DNA of 58,324 nt from a virus, in the IMG/VR virus record IMGVR_UViG_3300003886_000004, positions 1 to 58,324 of that record; one strand, written 5' to 3'. Made by a program: the position numbers and the translations under genes. Numbering within the stretch: the first letter of the stretch is position 1; every line of letters starts with the position of its first letter. Shown here piece by piece: positions 42,416 through 52,523 of the stretch. The notes beneath the pieces were generated by a model, which did not search any database, was not told where the DNA came from, and worked only from the letters and a program-made list of their open reading frames with translations.

Positions 42416-42769
42416 GTGACTGATTTTCAACTCGACCAAAATAGACCAAGTGATTCAGATTTGTTTTCCATTCTAGTCAGTGTTCATTTGGAGAAGATAA
42501 CTACTGGTAATTACATAACTGAAGAGTTCATGTTTTTAGGGATGAAGAGTATAGGATTTTCAAAGGATGATTCTGTAGCCTTGTACAAATACTGTTTGGA
42601 TGCTCTGTATTTACTCCGTAAAGATGAAAAGGTTATCCTGACAAATGTTGGTGTTGATGCTACAATTGATATTTACACTGACCCTAAAAATGATTTTGAT
42701 CTTTCTACTGGGGTAGTAGTTCAAGATGCTTCTTCAATTGACCCTTACCCAAAACCGTCAATGAACTAG
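42416..42769 (+). CDS. Hypothetical helical protein
   Basis: 117 residues with GTG start (AAGGA upstream). Helical, with IGFSKDDSVALYKYCLDALY; acidic C-terminus. No family recognised. Confidence 0.5.
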   Translation: MTDFQLDQNRPSDSDLFSILVSVHLEKITTGNYITEEFMFLGMKSIGFSKDDSVALYKYCLDALYLLRKDEKVILTNVGVDATIDIYTDPKNDFDLSTGVVVQDASSIDPYPKPSMN

Positions 42770-42778
42770 GTGATCATA

Positions 42779-42943
42779 ATGAGAAGAAAAATGACTCTGA
42801 ATAAAACCAGGGGGTTTCTTTACACGTTGGCTAAACTCCTCGGTGATGTTCAAGCGGTACGGAAGGGAAGAATGGGTCGTCGTATTGGACGTCGGTTAGC
42901 CGGGAAGGTGACCGGACGTTGGCTAGGCCGACTCTTCAAGTAA
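42779..42943 (+). CDS. Basic 54-residue protein
   Basis: ATG with AGGTG upstream opens MRRKMTLNKTRGFLYTLAKL, then LLGDVQAVRKG and a basic end RRLAGKVTGRWLGRLFK. This resembles a widespread small uncharacterised protein (RG-LY-LAKLLGDV-AV--G---RRI-RR--GK--GR). Last gene before the terminator. It could bind RNA or DNA. Confidence 0.65.
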   Translation: MRRKMTLNKTRGFLYTLAKLLGDVQAVRKGRMGRRIGRRLAGKVTGRWLGRLFK

Positions 42944-42975
42944 CCCCTCCATGACCCCCTACGGTTCCCCTTATT

Positions 42976-43012
42976 GCCCCCTACGGTCTCAATCGAGATT
43001 GTGGGGGGTTTC
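42976..43012 (+). terminator. Terminator at the end of the plus-strand module
   Basis: CCCCC...GGGGGG stem with inner TCTC/GAGA, followed by TTTCTT. It sits between the convergent plus module and tail operon. The stem could also act for the minus-strand transcript. The remaining gap to 43163 shows only short repeats such as GTTAGAAGGG/TTTAGAAGGG. Confidence 0.7.
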
Positions 43013-43163
43013 TTCGTGTTCAAATTTAGAGGCTCTAGGGAGGCTTGTAAGGGGGTTTATAGGGTTAGGCTTGTGATCACACTCAAATGTAGAGAATGGA
43101 CGTTAGAAGGGTTGTGAGAGGGTTTAGAAGGGACTCACTAGGATAACGTTAGGTATTGGGTAA

Positions 43164-45644
43164 TCAAAGGGTTGAAGGTGGGATTGGTTCGATAAGAGTG
43201 TCAGGGGGATGAGGTAGCCCGCTTTTATTGGGGTCGGCTGGGACCAGGTTTACGACAAAATCTTTAACATCCAAGACTTTCTCAGTAACGTCTGTATTGA
43301 TTTGAGCAGTACTAGAGATTTTGTAACCAGCCCCAGAGGTTAGTATAGTCTCTTCATTAAGAGCATCGTACCCTTCATACTCAGCAAGGGGTTGAGCAGG
43401 AGGAATGATCCCCGCTGAGATAATAGCTAGTTGGTCACCCACAGTATTGTGTACTACGTCAATAGCCATAGAGATGGAACCGCTTGGGGTTAATTTAATT
43501 GAGGTGAATAGGGGACGATCTTTGAATTCTTGGATTGGGTCATCCCAGTCGTTAGTGTCCTCTCTTTGGTATATTCTGTCTTCAAGAAAGCTAGAAGTTA
43601 CACGAATTGATTGTAAATCATCTTTGTCTACAGTTATGTTAGGTGGTTCTCCTACCCACTCAGGCAATGTAACTTCGTAAGTTAATATTACTGAGGTCCA
43701 AGTTATTTTAGGGGCTGCTCCTATCAGATTGATAATTAAACAAGCAGATGACAAAGGAAAATCATCAGGTAATGGGTATAATCCTATCCCCTGATTATTG
43801 ACGGTAGATGACCCAAGATAACTATAGAGATACGTTTCCCCTGAAGCATGTGTAGCAGCTATTCCTGGGAGAAACCCAAAGCCAATAACATTGTTAACAA
43901 ACGTATTGTTAAGATTATTGAGAGATCCTGAGTAAGGATTCAAGATGGAACCGTATTCAAATTCAACCTTAACCTGATATCTATTCTCTAAAGGAACTGA
44001 TAAAAATGAGTGTATATTCTGTACTCTGACATTTACCTGTTGGTAGTGTTCAGTATTTTGTAGGGTTCCTCCTCCTTGTAATGAGTGGGACTTAACCAAA
44101 CTTGTGGTTTCAGATAGCCAAGCATTGTATCCTGGATCTAATGCGGGTTCGATCCAAATTGCTCTATTGCCTGGAAAACCACCGGTTCTGAGTCTGTTTT
44201 TTCTTCCTCCCATAGTTCTAGATATAAAGCTGAGATCAGACCAGATCCTAAAAGAAGAGGGGGCTTCGTCATCGTTATAGTCTCCTTGAAGCGAACCACC
44301 TGAAAGACTACCGTACCCACGGTAGACATTTATTGGTTGATTAGTTCCTGCGTCAATCCAGTACATAGATAACTTACGTAACTCATCATTGTGAAGTTTT
44401 TTAGTGTTGTAGTAAGTCGATACGTGAGATGAACAACTTCCTGTAGCTCGATTAAAACCTTCTGGGCTAATATTATTTATTCCTTCAGCAACCTCAGCTG
44501 CCCAAACAAGTTCATCAAATTTAATATCATAAGGGAAATTAGTATTTGCAGGTGGACCTACTCTGATTCGATCTATATTTCCATATACTGGAGTAGCGTC
44601 AAAAACGTCGAGTGCTGTAAAGTTAATTACTTTGAAGGTATACGAGGTAGTTGAAGTATTGATACCTACTAAGTCCCACCTGGCTACGTCGTAGTAGGGA
44701 TAGTTTAATACACAGGATCGGCCCCATTGACAGCCGGGTCTAACTCGTTTATAAAATTCTCCAGGTTCTCCGAGAGGTTCAGCAATATATTGAGCACGAC
44801 CAACTTGGACTCTGAGTCTATGGTTTGGTGAAGTGTTGAAGTTAGGAGTAAATTTTAATGAGGCCCATTCATGTGCTGGGAATAAACTTCTCGGAATCAT
44901 TGGAGAATAGTACATGTCCGAAGACATCCATTTGTAACTGTTATGTAAGTAAATCCCATTCACTGTCCCAGGTCTACCAGTTGTAATGTTACCTGGATTT
45001 TTTAGAGTTTGTCTTGCTTGTGTAGCTTGAGTATAATAATCATACGAAATTGGGTTTAATCCTAGATTATGTGAAAAGACCCCGTAATTTGATATTGACA
45101 GAAAAAATGTTGTTTCATCTGGAAATTCTCTATCTTGAGTACCCAGTAATCTTTCAGTATTTCCTGTACGAATAAAATCATAAACAGGTTCTGCTTCATG
45201 GGTTTGAATACTAGCTAACATTGAATTATCATGTAACCAAACAGGATGTTTATAAATGGGATATGTGACTGTTCCCATTGCTAAGGTTTGAGCAGGTACC
45301 GCTACTGGTAGAGTTTTAACTTTGTAATTGACTGAGATGACGTCAGTATTATCGTTAGGTAAGTGATCGTAATTAAACAGATTTTTAGGGTTAAGCTCTC
45401 GGAAGTAAAAATAAGAAGTGTTTGAAGAGATCTTAGATTTTACTGTTATCTCCCCTGTGTCTTCATCTACTGTAAGTTTACTTCTTATCTCATTTCGATT
45501 CAATAGATCGAAGTCAGCAACGGGATCTGGATCTTCGGGTTCTGGTTCCATTGGGGAAGTGATGATATCTATGTAATCGTCGTCTAAGATTACGTCCAGA
45601 ATCACACAACCACAACAACATCTTGATAAGGTATCACCCATCAC
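43164..45644 (-). CDS. Large virion protein, probable tail-tip/adhesin
   Basis: 826 residues, last gene of the tail operon. Cys-rich N-terminus (LSRCCCGCVI), acidic Pro-rich linker, then a long beta-rich body with many Tyr, Asn and Gly, and a Pro-rich C-terminus. Position after the tape measure and two tail proteins suggests a baseplate or receptor-binding component. No domain recognised. Confidence 0.6.
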   Translation of the reverse strand: MMGDTLSRCCCGCVILDVILDDDYIDIITSPMEPEPEDPDPVADFDLLNRNEIRSKLTVDEDTGEITVKSKISSNTSYFYFRELNPKNLFNYDHLPNDNTDVISVNYKVKTLPVAVPAQTLAMGTVTYPIYKHPVWLHDNSMLASIQTHEAEPVYDFIRTGNTERLLGTQDREFPDETTFFLSISNYGVFSHNLGLNPISYDYYTQATQARQTLKNPGNITTGRPGTVNGIYLHNSYKWMSSDMYYSPMIPRSLFPAHEWASLKFTPNFNTSPNHRLRVQVGRAQYIAEPLGEPGEFYKRVRPGCQWGRSCVLNYPYYDVARWDLVGINTSTTSYTFKVINFTALDVFDATPVYGNIDRIRVGPPANTNFPYDIKFDELVWAAEVAEGINNISPEGFNRATGSCSSHVSTYYNTKKLHNDELRKLSMYWIDAGTNQPINVYRGYGSLSGGSLQGDYNDDEAPSSFRIWSDLSFISRTMGGRKNRLRTGGFPGNRAIWIEPALDPGYNAWLSETTSLVKSHSLQGGGTLQNTEHYQQVNVRVQNIHSFLSVPLENRYQVKVEFEYGSILNPYSGSLNNLNNTFVNNVIGFGFLPGIAATHASGETYLYSYLGSSTVNNQGIGLYPLPDDFPLSSACLIINLIGAAPKITWTSVILTYEVTLPEWVGEPPNITVDKDDLQSIRVTSSFLEDRIYQREDTNDWDDPIQEFKDRPLFTSIKLTPSGSISMAIDVVHNTVGDQLAIISAGIIPPAQPLAEYEGYDALNEETILTSGAGYKISSTAQINTDVTEKVLDVKDFVVNLVPADPNKSGLPHPPDTLIEPIPPSTL

Positions 45645-46353
45645 ATTGCACTACAATCAAACCCCACGAGCCGTCAGGTTTAAGGAGGATAGAAACTTCA
45701 TCACCTGTTGAGATAGTAAATGCTAACCGCTGAATTACTTCGACTATCTCTCCACTGGGCATCAGTTTAGGCGGATCAATGCGTTTAGAGATATCTTCAT
45801 CTTCAGTATGACTGCCTTCTTCTTGTAATTCTTCCATGTACAGTTCAACTTTGAAAGTCAGATACTTGACTCTTTTACTAGATCCTGATCCAGTTATCAC
45901 TGCTCCTGTACATCCTTGAGTTACAAATCCTTCAGCATATCTGATAACTGGTTCAATGAAATAAGTGTTACCAATCGGTATGAGACGTACAATCGTTTCT
46001 TTAGGAAGTAATCCCATAGGTTTGTAGAGTATCCCTAGTACGACTACAGGAGGATCAGATACTTCAAATTCTAAGTCTTGTTTTCCTGGGGTTAAGTGTG
46101 CGATATGCAGATCTTCGCCTATTTTGAATTTACCGATGGCTATTTCGTAAACATTTGATTCTTTGTCTGTGGGGTATTCATTCTCTTCTGTTTTCGTGGT
46201 CCATCCCCATTTGATTGAGTTGTCCCAAGTTCTGATTGAAGGTTGAGATACTATCTTTCTCGTTTCTATCACATTTAGAGTAGCCCTACGATGCTGAGAA
46301 AGTTCTTCAGCTAATTCAGGACTAAGGGTAGTTAGTTTATTTTTGTCAGGCAT
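45634..46353 (-). CDS. Tail-associated protein
   Basis: 239 residues, beta-rich middle and acidic C-terminal third (EDEDISKRIDPPKLMPSGEI). Overlaps the 826-residue gene by 11 bp. Likely a tail-tip structural protein by position. Confidence 0.5.
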   Translation of the reverse strand: MPDKNKLTTLSPELAEELSQHRRATLNVIETRKIVSQPSIRTWDNSIKWGWTTKTEENEYPTDKESNVYEIAIGKFKIGEDLHIAHLTPGKQDLEFEVSDPPVVVLGILYKPMGLLPKETIVRLIPIGNTYFIEPVIRYAEGFVTQGCTGAVITGSGSSKRVKYLTFKVELYMEELQEEGSHTEDEDISKRIDPPKLMPSGEIVEVIQRLAFTISTGDEVSILLKPDGSWGLIVVQCDG

Positions 46354-46363
46354 AGGAGATCAA

Positions 46364-47344
46364 TCAGAAGGTAAATGGTCCAGATAGATTTCTAGGAACC
46401 CCTGGAATAGATCTGAGGTTAGCTTCTTCTTCTAAAGCAAATCTGATATGGGTTGGATTCTTAGATACTTTTCCATCTTTATCCAAGTATACGGGTTCCG
46501 GTTCGGCTATCCCGCCAATGGACCCAATAGGTACTCGTGTGGCTCCGCTGGGCACGCCTACGGCGTTTCTTTCACCGGAGGGTAAATCCCCTTCGGGGTC
46601 GGTTGGGATCAATTCGTGAAGGCTCTTGTTCGGGATAGTGGTATACCAACCAATCACAGGGCCATCGTTAAACACGTCTGGTTTGTGTTCTTCGTAACTG
46701 ATGACAAAATCAAGGGTGTTTTTAACGTACTCTAAATCACCAGCATACCCTATTTGCCATCTCCAGGTATCCAGTTTCAATTGTCTTTTAGCTAATCCCC
46801 ACATCGGAAACTGATTAACCTTTTTACGCATTCTAGCACGATAACTTAGATTGATAGTTGCTGTATTAACTTCAATGCTGAGTGTATCATATTGATCTGA
46901 AACTGGTTGACTGGGTAACTCACTAAATGCTGTATTGACTAAGGGGCGTCCGTCTTTGTCTCTTGAAACGTTTTTGGACACACTTGTAAATGATCCAGTT
47001 ATCTTTGCCGGAATGTCTAAAGGGTTGTCGAGATCTTCTTGTGCTTGATTAGAGTTAAAGTCAGTTGAAAAAATAACAGTGACAAAATACCTAAAACAAG
47101 CTATTCCTCTGTATTTACAAGATACTGGGGAGCCAACAGTATACTTTCTTGAAAAGGCCCAAAAATCTGTAAAAGTTCCCCATTTATAACTTGTGTTGTA
47201 AAAAGGTAAATTTCCTGCACTTCCTACGTCATAAGGGCTTTCATCTTGGGTAGCGATAACCTGATACACATTGGTATATGTCCGGTTGAATTTTTCATCT
47301 ACACTAAGAATGGTTGTTTTTTCTTCTGCATTGTAAACAGTCAT
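46364..47344 (-). CDS. Distal tail/tail-tip protein candidate
   Basis: 326 residues beginning directly at the tape-measure stop (GGAG present). Beta-rich; aromatic-rich stretches (YKWGTFTDFWAFSRKYTVG). The gene after the tape measure usually encodes the distal tail protein, but no signature confirms this. Confidence 0.5.
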   Translation of the reverse strand: MTVYNAEEKTTILSVDEKFNRTYTNVYQVIATQDESPYDVGSAGNLPFYNTSYKWGTFTDFWAFSRKYTVGSPVSCKYRGIACFRYFVTVIFSTDFNSNQAQEDLDNPLDIPAKITGSFTSVSKNVSRDKDGRPLVNTAFSELPSQPVSDQYDTLSIEVNTATINLSYRARMRKKVNQFPMWGLAKRQLKLDTWRWQIGYAGDLEYVKNTLDFVISYEEHKPDVFNDGPVIGWYTTIPNKSLHELIPTDPEGDLPSGERNAVGVPSGATRVPIGSIGGIAEPEPVYLDKDGKVSKNPTHIRFALEEEANLRSIPGVPRNLSGPFTF

Positions 47345-50028
47345 TATGCTCCAGTAACCTCATTAGTTTCTAAGACGATAGTTGGTTGCATATTACCAGA
47401 TAACCAAGTTTCAATAAACCCTGATAAAGTGGTCATACTGTCGGATAACTCTTCAACCCCTTTATTCAAAATCTCTTTATTTTGTTTAGGTGGTGCTATG
47501 TTACCGCCGATGGTCACCGATCCTTCTTGACTGAGATCTATTGGGACAGTTCCGATTTCATTTTGCATTCGAGCTATGTCTTCAGCTAAGTTGAATTGGG
47601 TAGAGTCATAAGCTTCTCCAGATAATACATCTTTCAATTCTCTGGTTGCTTTAGTTACTGCTTGGATATTTCCTTTTGCATCTTTCATAGCGTCATTGAA
47701 AGTGGTTTGATTGATGTAACCTTTGTTTAACAGTGTAGTCAATTCTTTTTCAACTCTCAGTAATTTTTCTTTATCACTTATGTATTGTTCTGTGATTGAT
47801 TTTCCACGTTCTAACAGAGAGTTTTCTTTTTTCAGTGTTTCAAGAAGCCCAACTTTTTTGGTTAGATCTTTGAATTCAGTTGAATCCTTTTTTAATCCTT
47901 GATCATTTAATCCAGATAAAAGTTTTTCTCCTTCTGTCTGTGAAGCAATTGATTCTTTGTTGTCAATCGAATCTTGGTAAAGTTTTATCTGTTTATCAAG
48001 ATCTATATTAGTTTCTTTGATGGTTGAAGCTAGTTTCTTTTCTTCATTAGCAGCTTTTGCCATTGCAACTGACTTAGCTTCTAAAGCGTCGATCGATTCT
48101 AACGTAGCTTTTGTTTCTTCGATGATTGCATCTGATACGAATTTGTTTTCTAGTGCTTCAATTGTCAGATCATTGTTAGTCATTTTTAGATTGACTTGTT
48201 TGTCTAACAGAGTAAGTTGATCTCTCAGTACTTTCAATGATGCTTCAGCTTCCTCAGTATCTTCTTGTTTAGCAATTGGAGAACCTTTTTCATCTAACAG
48301 GGAAGAGAGAGATTTGTATTGTTCAAAAAGTCTGTCTCTCTCTTTTATCGCAGCTTCCAATTTTTGATTAGATTTTGCTAATGCCCCACCAGTTCCAAGT
48401 GCATTTTCAGTGAAACCTAAAAAGTTTAATAGTCCTGCTTTAGAGTCACTAAGAAAATTATTGAAGCCAGTATTTTTTCCTTCAATAGAATTGATTTCTT
48501 TATTGAGAGCAGATACTTGAAGGGAAGCTGATCTGAATTGTTTTTTGTATTCATCCATTTTAGATGAAATTCTATCATTATTATTCTGGTTAGTTTCTTT
48601 TGTTCCTTGTCCTCTTGCACCAGTTACTTCAGTTAAAAATTTGTTAGCTACTTTTGTTCGTCGGTCAGAAACTGCATCCAATCTGATTTTTGTTTCTTGT
48701 AATTCTCTGTTGACTTTTTTCCAATGTAATTGGTAAAGTGCTATAGCAGCTAGTATTGGGGCAGCAATATTCATCGACATAGCTGCATTGACAGCGGTCC
48801 AAGCTGCTACGTTGCTCCAAAGAGTTACTGTCATTGTTTTTATCCCTAACACTAGACCCCCGTGAGAAACAATCAATGCTGCATAACTTGAGGTCAAAGT
48901 TCCAGCTACAATCACTAATGTACCTAGAACGGTTAATACAGTACCTGAAGCTATACCTAAAAAGATCATTCCTGCAGCTAGATTTTTTACCCAAGCAGGA
49001 GAACTTCTAATCCACTCGGCTGTTTCTATTGCGATACCTAAAAATACTTTAGCTGTAGGGAGTAATTTTTCACCTATCGCTCTTGCAGTTAATCCCACGG
49101 TATCAGTAAAAGTGGACCACATACCTTGGTAAGTTTTAGCTTGTTTCTCCATCATGTTAGCAAACTTACCTCCATCACTGGTCATATTTTTTAGGATAGC
49201 TCTGACATCTTTGAATCCAACTTTACCACTACTGATGAATTCCTGTGCTTGACTCGTAGCTATTCCAAAGTGTTTAGCGATGTCTTGTAAAGAGAGTACA
49301 CCACGGGTAGACAATTGTCTAAAGTCCTGAGTGAGTAATTTACCTACTCCTCGAATCTGATTGTAGATGAGTCCAATCATACCTAAACTGGAAGATGTGG
49401 CACTAGCTGCATCACCTAAAATCTTCAAAGTGTCTAAAACCTCTTCTTGGGATTCCCCAAATTGAATCAACCCTCTAGCGGTTTGTTGGAGTTCAGGCAT
49501 CTCGAAAGGAGTTAATGCTGCAAAGGTTGTCAAGTCCTCTAGTAGACTTTTTGCTTTAGTAGCTGATCCAAGCATTGTTTCAAACGCTACTGTAGTTTGT
49601 TCAAACTCTCCTGCCGAACGTAATGCACCAATTCCTATAGCTGTTGAAGAAGCTAAAAGAATACTTCCTGCTAAAGCTAATCGTTTACCTGTTGTGATTA
49701 GTTTAGTTCCTAAAGTAGCATAACTTTCTGAAGATCTCACATTAGCTTTGATAGCTGCTTCGGTATTCCGAATATACTTATCAACCGATTTAGCAGCTTT
49801 ATCATACCCAGGTGAAGTTTTATCTAAACTGTTTCTCAAAGTTTCAAGTGAAGTTTTTGTAGATGCTGATCCAACCTTTGTCGATTTTACTATCTTATCA
49901 GCTGCTTTCTCAACTCTGGTTAATTCTTTCTCGGCGATGTTTGCTTGTTTGATAGCATTTTTTATCATCCCCTCAAACTGTCCAGCATCACCAACTAGTT
50001 TTACCAGTAACTCATCTACTTCAGACAT
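47344..50028 (-). CDS. Tape measure protein
   Basis: 894 residues. N-terminal coiled helices, the tape-measure core (FEQTTVAFETMLGSATKAKS, LTTFAALTPFEMPELQ), hydrophobic segments around 350-440, and long coiled-coil repeats after. It sets tail length and helps DNA passage; a tail of roughly 130 nm would follow from the usual 0.15 nm per residue rule. Confidence 0.92.
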   Translation of the reverse strand: MSEVDELLVKLVGDAGQFEGMIKNAIKQANIAEKELTRVEKAADKIVKSTKVGSASTKTSLETLRNSLDKTSPGYDKAAKSVDKYIRNTEAAIKANVRSSESYATLGTKLITTGKRLALAGSILLASSTAIGIGALRSAGEFEQTTVAFETMLGSATKAKSLLEDLTTFAALTPFEMPELQQTARGLIQFGESQEEVLDTLKILGDAASATSSSLGMIGLIYNQIRGVGKLLTQDFRQLSTRGVLSLQDIAKHFGIATSQAQEFISSGKVGFKDVRAILKNMTSDGGKFANMMEKQAKTYQGMWSTFTDTVGLTARAIGEKLLPTAKVFLGIAIETAEWIRSSPAWVKNLAAGMIFLGIASGTVLTVLGTLVIVAGTLTSSYAALIVSHGGLVLGIKTMTVTLWSNVAAWTAVNAAMSMNIAAPILAAIALYQLHWKKVNRELQETKIRLDAVSDRRTKVANKFLTEVTGARGQGTKETNQNNNDRISSKMDEYKKQFRSASLQVSALNKEINSIEGKNTGFNNFLSDSKAGLLNFLGFTENALGTGGALAKSNQKLEAAIKERDRLFEQYKSLSSLLDEKGSPIAKQEDTEEAEASLKVLRDQLTLLDKQVNLKMTNNDLTIEALENKFVSDAIIEETKATLESIDALEAKSVAMAKAANEEKKLASTIKETNIDLDKQIKLYQDSIDNKESIASQTEGEKLLSGLNDQGLKKDSTEFKDLTKKVGLLETLKKENSLLERGKSITEQYISDKEKLLRVEKELTTLLNKGYINQTTFNDAMKDAKGNIQAVTKATRELKDVLSGEAYDSTQFNLAEDIARMQNEIGTVPIDLSQEGSVTIGGNIAPPKQNKEILNKGVEELSDSMTTLSGFIETWLSGNMQPTIVLETNEVTGA

Positions 50029-50029
50029 C

Positions 50030-50374
50030 TTATTTACCCTTGGGTATTTTTGCAGGCTTCACAATCTTTTCTTTTGGTGCAGTTTTTAACCAACCTAACA
50101 AAGAACCTAACATGTGTTTTGAAGCTTTCTTCTTTTCCTCTTCAATAGTTTTCTTGTTCTTTTGTTTTTCAAACAGTCCAAATTTAAGTTTGAAATCAGA
50201 AAGTTTTATTCTTTTCGGTTCCTTACTTAATACTCTGGCTACTTGTTGGGCAATTTGCATCAAGTAGTAATCAGATCGATTAGGAACATCATACTGTTGA
50301 TTTATCCAAATGAACCAAGCAAGTATTTCATCCTCTGTATGTGTTTCTGTTAGAGATACAATAGACACTTTCAA
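50030..50374 (-). CDS. Tail assembly chaperone, gpT-like part of frameshift product
   Basis: 114 residues from the internal TTG shown here, but the frame is open upstream to the slippery site at 50416-50422. The real product is probably a 296-residue fusion made by -1 frameshifting at the end of the gpG-like gene. EILAWFIWINQQYDVPNRSD and YLMQIAQQVARVL are typical of this partner. Confidence 0.8.
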   Translation of the reverse strand: MKVSIVSLTETHTEDEILAWFIWINQQYDVPNRSDYYLMQIAQQVARVLSKEPKRIKLSDFKLKFGLFEKQKNKKTIEEEKKKASKHMLGSLLGWLKTAPKEKIVKPAKIPKGK

Positions 50375-50412
50375 TCTATCAGCTACAGTAAAGTAGATAT
50401 TGAATCTCTTGA

Positions 50413-50919
50413 TTAGTTTTTTGCTCGTTCCTCAGCAACTTCCTGGAAGAAAGATAAGAATGATTCAGGTAACTCCTTCTTTACTGATTCTTCATTGACC
50501 CAAGATTTCAATACTTCAAAGTCAACAGGAGAACTATGATCATTGAAAACCTCTTCAACCTTCTTGAGTGTCTGTTCGTCGTTGTCAGTATCAATGTTAC
50601 AAAGGATCTTGGCTTCCTCAAACAGTGTATCAATCATTTCAGAAGGCCAAGACTTTAGTACCGAGTTGGCTACTGACTTATTTGTCTTTTGAAGAGTTAG
50701 ACATGATTCAAGTAAAATGAATGGTAGTTCTCCTGAGTCTAAGATTCTTTTTGATCCGTCTGAATTAAATTGAATCGATTTCAATCGTGCATCATTGAAT
50801 CGAGAGATTGGTCCAGCGGTTGACTTTTTCAATGTGTACTTGTTGTTCTCGTAATTGACTTCGATTTCAGGGCGAGTACAGGATTCAAAGTCTAAAGTTT
50901 TGATTGTGTTGTTTGGCAT
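50413..50919 (-). CDS. Tail assembly chaperone, gpG-like
   Basis: 168 residues, between major tail protein and tape measure. Acidic, helical. Ends EERAKN with A AAA AAC immediately before TAA. Standard function: binds the tape measure during tail assembly. Confidence 0.8.
   Translation of the reverse strand: MPNNTIKTLDFESCTRPEIEVNYENNKYTLKKSTAGPISRFNDARLKSIQFNSDGSKRILDSGELPFILLESCLTLQKTNKSVANSVLKSWPSEMIDTLFEEAKILCNIDTDNDEQTLKKVEEVFNDHSSPVDFEVLKSWVNEESVKKELPESFLSFFQEVAEERAKN
50416..50422 (-). other. -1 ribosomal frameshift site A AAA AAC
   Basis: A perfect slippery heptamer in the zero frame (GCA AAA AAC TAA) directly before the stop. The -1 frame (CTA ATC AAG AGA ...) is open through the gpT-like frame to 50030. 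Confidence 0.88.
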
Positions 50920-50972
50920 CGTACGTATCTCAGTAAATGTATGTAAGAAATAGGGGGGTAATCGATTTGTAG

Positions 50973-51395
50973 TTATGCTACTACAGGAGCGGTTTCAACT
51001 GGTGGATCAGCGTCATTCAAATTGGTAGGTGAAAAAACTATATCCGCTTCAGGACGTTCACCCATTGTAAAGTCTCCTGGTTCAAAGATTTTTAGAAATC
51101 CCCAAAAGGTTACAGTTGATTCATCTGGTAACGTAAATACAATTTCTTGATTTACATTTATTTGACTTTGGATAGATCCTATAAGAGCTGAATCATATGC
51201 AACCCGAAGAGTAGCATCTGTAGTATCAACTAGAGTCTGAGAAGCGTAAGTCTTCAACAGTGTATTTCTCATTGTTGATAGATCAATCTTGTCTCCTCCG
51301 TCAAATCCTCCTGGTTTACCGGAAACTTCATGAAAAGTTACTCCAGACCCTGGAAAAGTAATTAAGAGCTTAAACCCATCTTGCAGTAGTGCCAT
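50973..51395 (-). CDS. Major tail (tube) protein
   Basis: 140 residues, AAGGA before ATG. Beta-rich with FHEVSGKPGGFDGGDKIDLS and VTFWGFLKIFEPGDFTMGER, fitting a siphovirus tail tube subunit. Located between tail terminator and chaperones as expected. Confidence 0.75.
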   Translation of the reverse strand: MALLQDGFKLLITFPGSGVTFHEVSGKPGGFDGGDKIDLSTMRNTLLKTYASQTLVDTTDATLRVAYDSALIGSIQSQINVNQEIVFTLPDESTVTFWGFLKIFEPGDFTMGERPEADIVFSPTNLNDADPPVETAPVVA

Positions 51396-51406
51396 TGTTA
51401 TGGTCC

Positions 51407-51859
51407 TTATACCCTGTTAAGGGTTACGAGAAAGTTGCAAGTAAAAACATGGACGTCGTATTCAGGAGGTTTTCTACCTAACCTGATAACCGTAGTTGTA
51501 TTCACAATACTGTGTACGGTGTAACTAGTTAAAGAGAGAGTTACCTGAGTTAAATTGGTTGGAGTCAGTGATTCTAAAATTCGAGTACATAGATCAAGTG
51601 CTGTTGTAGGGTTTGGTCCTTCTACCCTTAATTGGACTCCGTGCTTAGTGAATCCTGTTCCGGTTCTCATACTCCTTGAACCCACTGTACCGGTTGTATC
51701 GAATAAAGAGACTTGTTCCTTTACCTGAGTTGAAACATAGTTGTAGAAGAGTGGCCAAGGTGAAACTACTGGAGGTGTTTCAGGAACTTGCATAGGGTTA
51801 CGTCCTAGATTGGCAGTCTCTAAGATCGCACCTAATATGTGGACAGGGGAGTAGATCAT
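51407..51859 (-). CDS. Tail terminator/neck protein
   Basis: 150 residues. NPTTALDLCTRILESLT and the beta-rich C-terminus resemble minor capsid/tail completion proteins. Gene order (connector, gp10-like, this, tube) fits tail terminator. Confidence 0.6.
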   Translation of the reverse strand: MIYSPVHILGAILETANLGRNPMQVPETPPVVSPWPLFYNYVSTQVKEQVSLFDTTGTVGSRSMRTGTGFTKHGVQLRVEGPNPTTALDLCTRILESLTPTNLTQVTLSLTSYTVHSIVNTTTVIRLGRKPPEYDVHVFTCNFLVTLNRV

Positions 51860-52203
51860 CGTTTGGCCTCATTCTTAATGATTTGGGCAATCTCTTTCTT
51901 TTTTGTTCTTGCAGGTTCCTCTAAAAACTTAGCTTGTCCACCGTTAGGGTGATTTGCTGTAAGATCTTCATGAACATAGATTGCATACTCAGTTCCGTAG
52001 GACACCTCTACTTTTGGGTGTGTATCGTTTGTAGTTACGTCAGTTGTTCTTGCACTAGCTTTCAAGGTACCTAGATCAACTGGTACAAGTTTTTGACTTT
52101 CTCTTTGTAGGTAAAGTCCTGCTTTGACTAATCCTCTACGCATTGATTCTTTGTGTTTCTTTTCTTTTCTTTTCAGAGTGGCTACTAATTTGTCTACTTT
52201 CAT
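51856..52203 (-). CDS. HK97 gp10-like neck protein
   Basis: 115 residues. AGLYLQRESQKLVPVDLGTL and VEVSYGTEYAIYVHEDLTAN are hallmarks of the HK97-gp10_like family. Basic N-terminus. Overlaps its neighbours by 1-4 bp. Confidence 0.85.
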   Translation of the reverse strand: MKVDKLVATLKRKEKKHKESMRRGLVKAGLYLQRESQKLVPVDLGTLKASARTTDVTTNDTHPKVEVSYGTEYAIYVHEDLTANHPNGGQAKFLEEPARTKKKEIAQIIKNEAKR

Positions 52204-52523
52204 TAGAATACTCCTCTATATAGAGTTTCTTTAGTAGATACTGAATCACCACGTTCTGAAACTAGAATTCTTTTTGTATCTATTCTAGGGATACTGATAT
52301 CTATTCCCTGAGTGACACAAGAGTTTCTTTTCAATTCTTGGGTAGTTAGAATAGTTCCGTTAGTTCCAGTTTGTTGTCCGTCAGCATCGACTATGACGTT
52401 GTTTGATTCTTGAATTCGACAGTTAAGAACAATAGGATTTTCATAGATTGGATTACCTTCTCGATCTTCACTTTTGAATTCCCAATAAACACATTTTTGA
52501 TTCAGTAATCTTTTAAGCATCAT
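52203..52523 (-). CDS. Head-closure/connector protein
   Basis: 106-107 residues from the ATG ATG at 52523/52520; the longer frame only extends into the fibre gene. KCVYWEFKSEDREGNPIYEN and RILVSERGD fit head-closure proteins placed before gp10-like genes. Confidence 0.6.
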   Translation of the reverse strand: MMLKRLLNQKCVYWEFKSEDREGNPIYENPIVLNCRIQESNNVIVDADGQQTGTNGTILTTQELKRNSCVTQGIDISIPRIDTKRILVSERGDSVSTKETLYRGVF

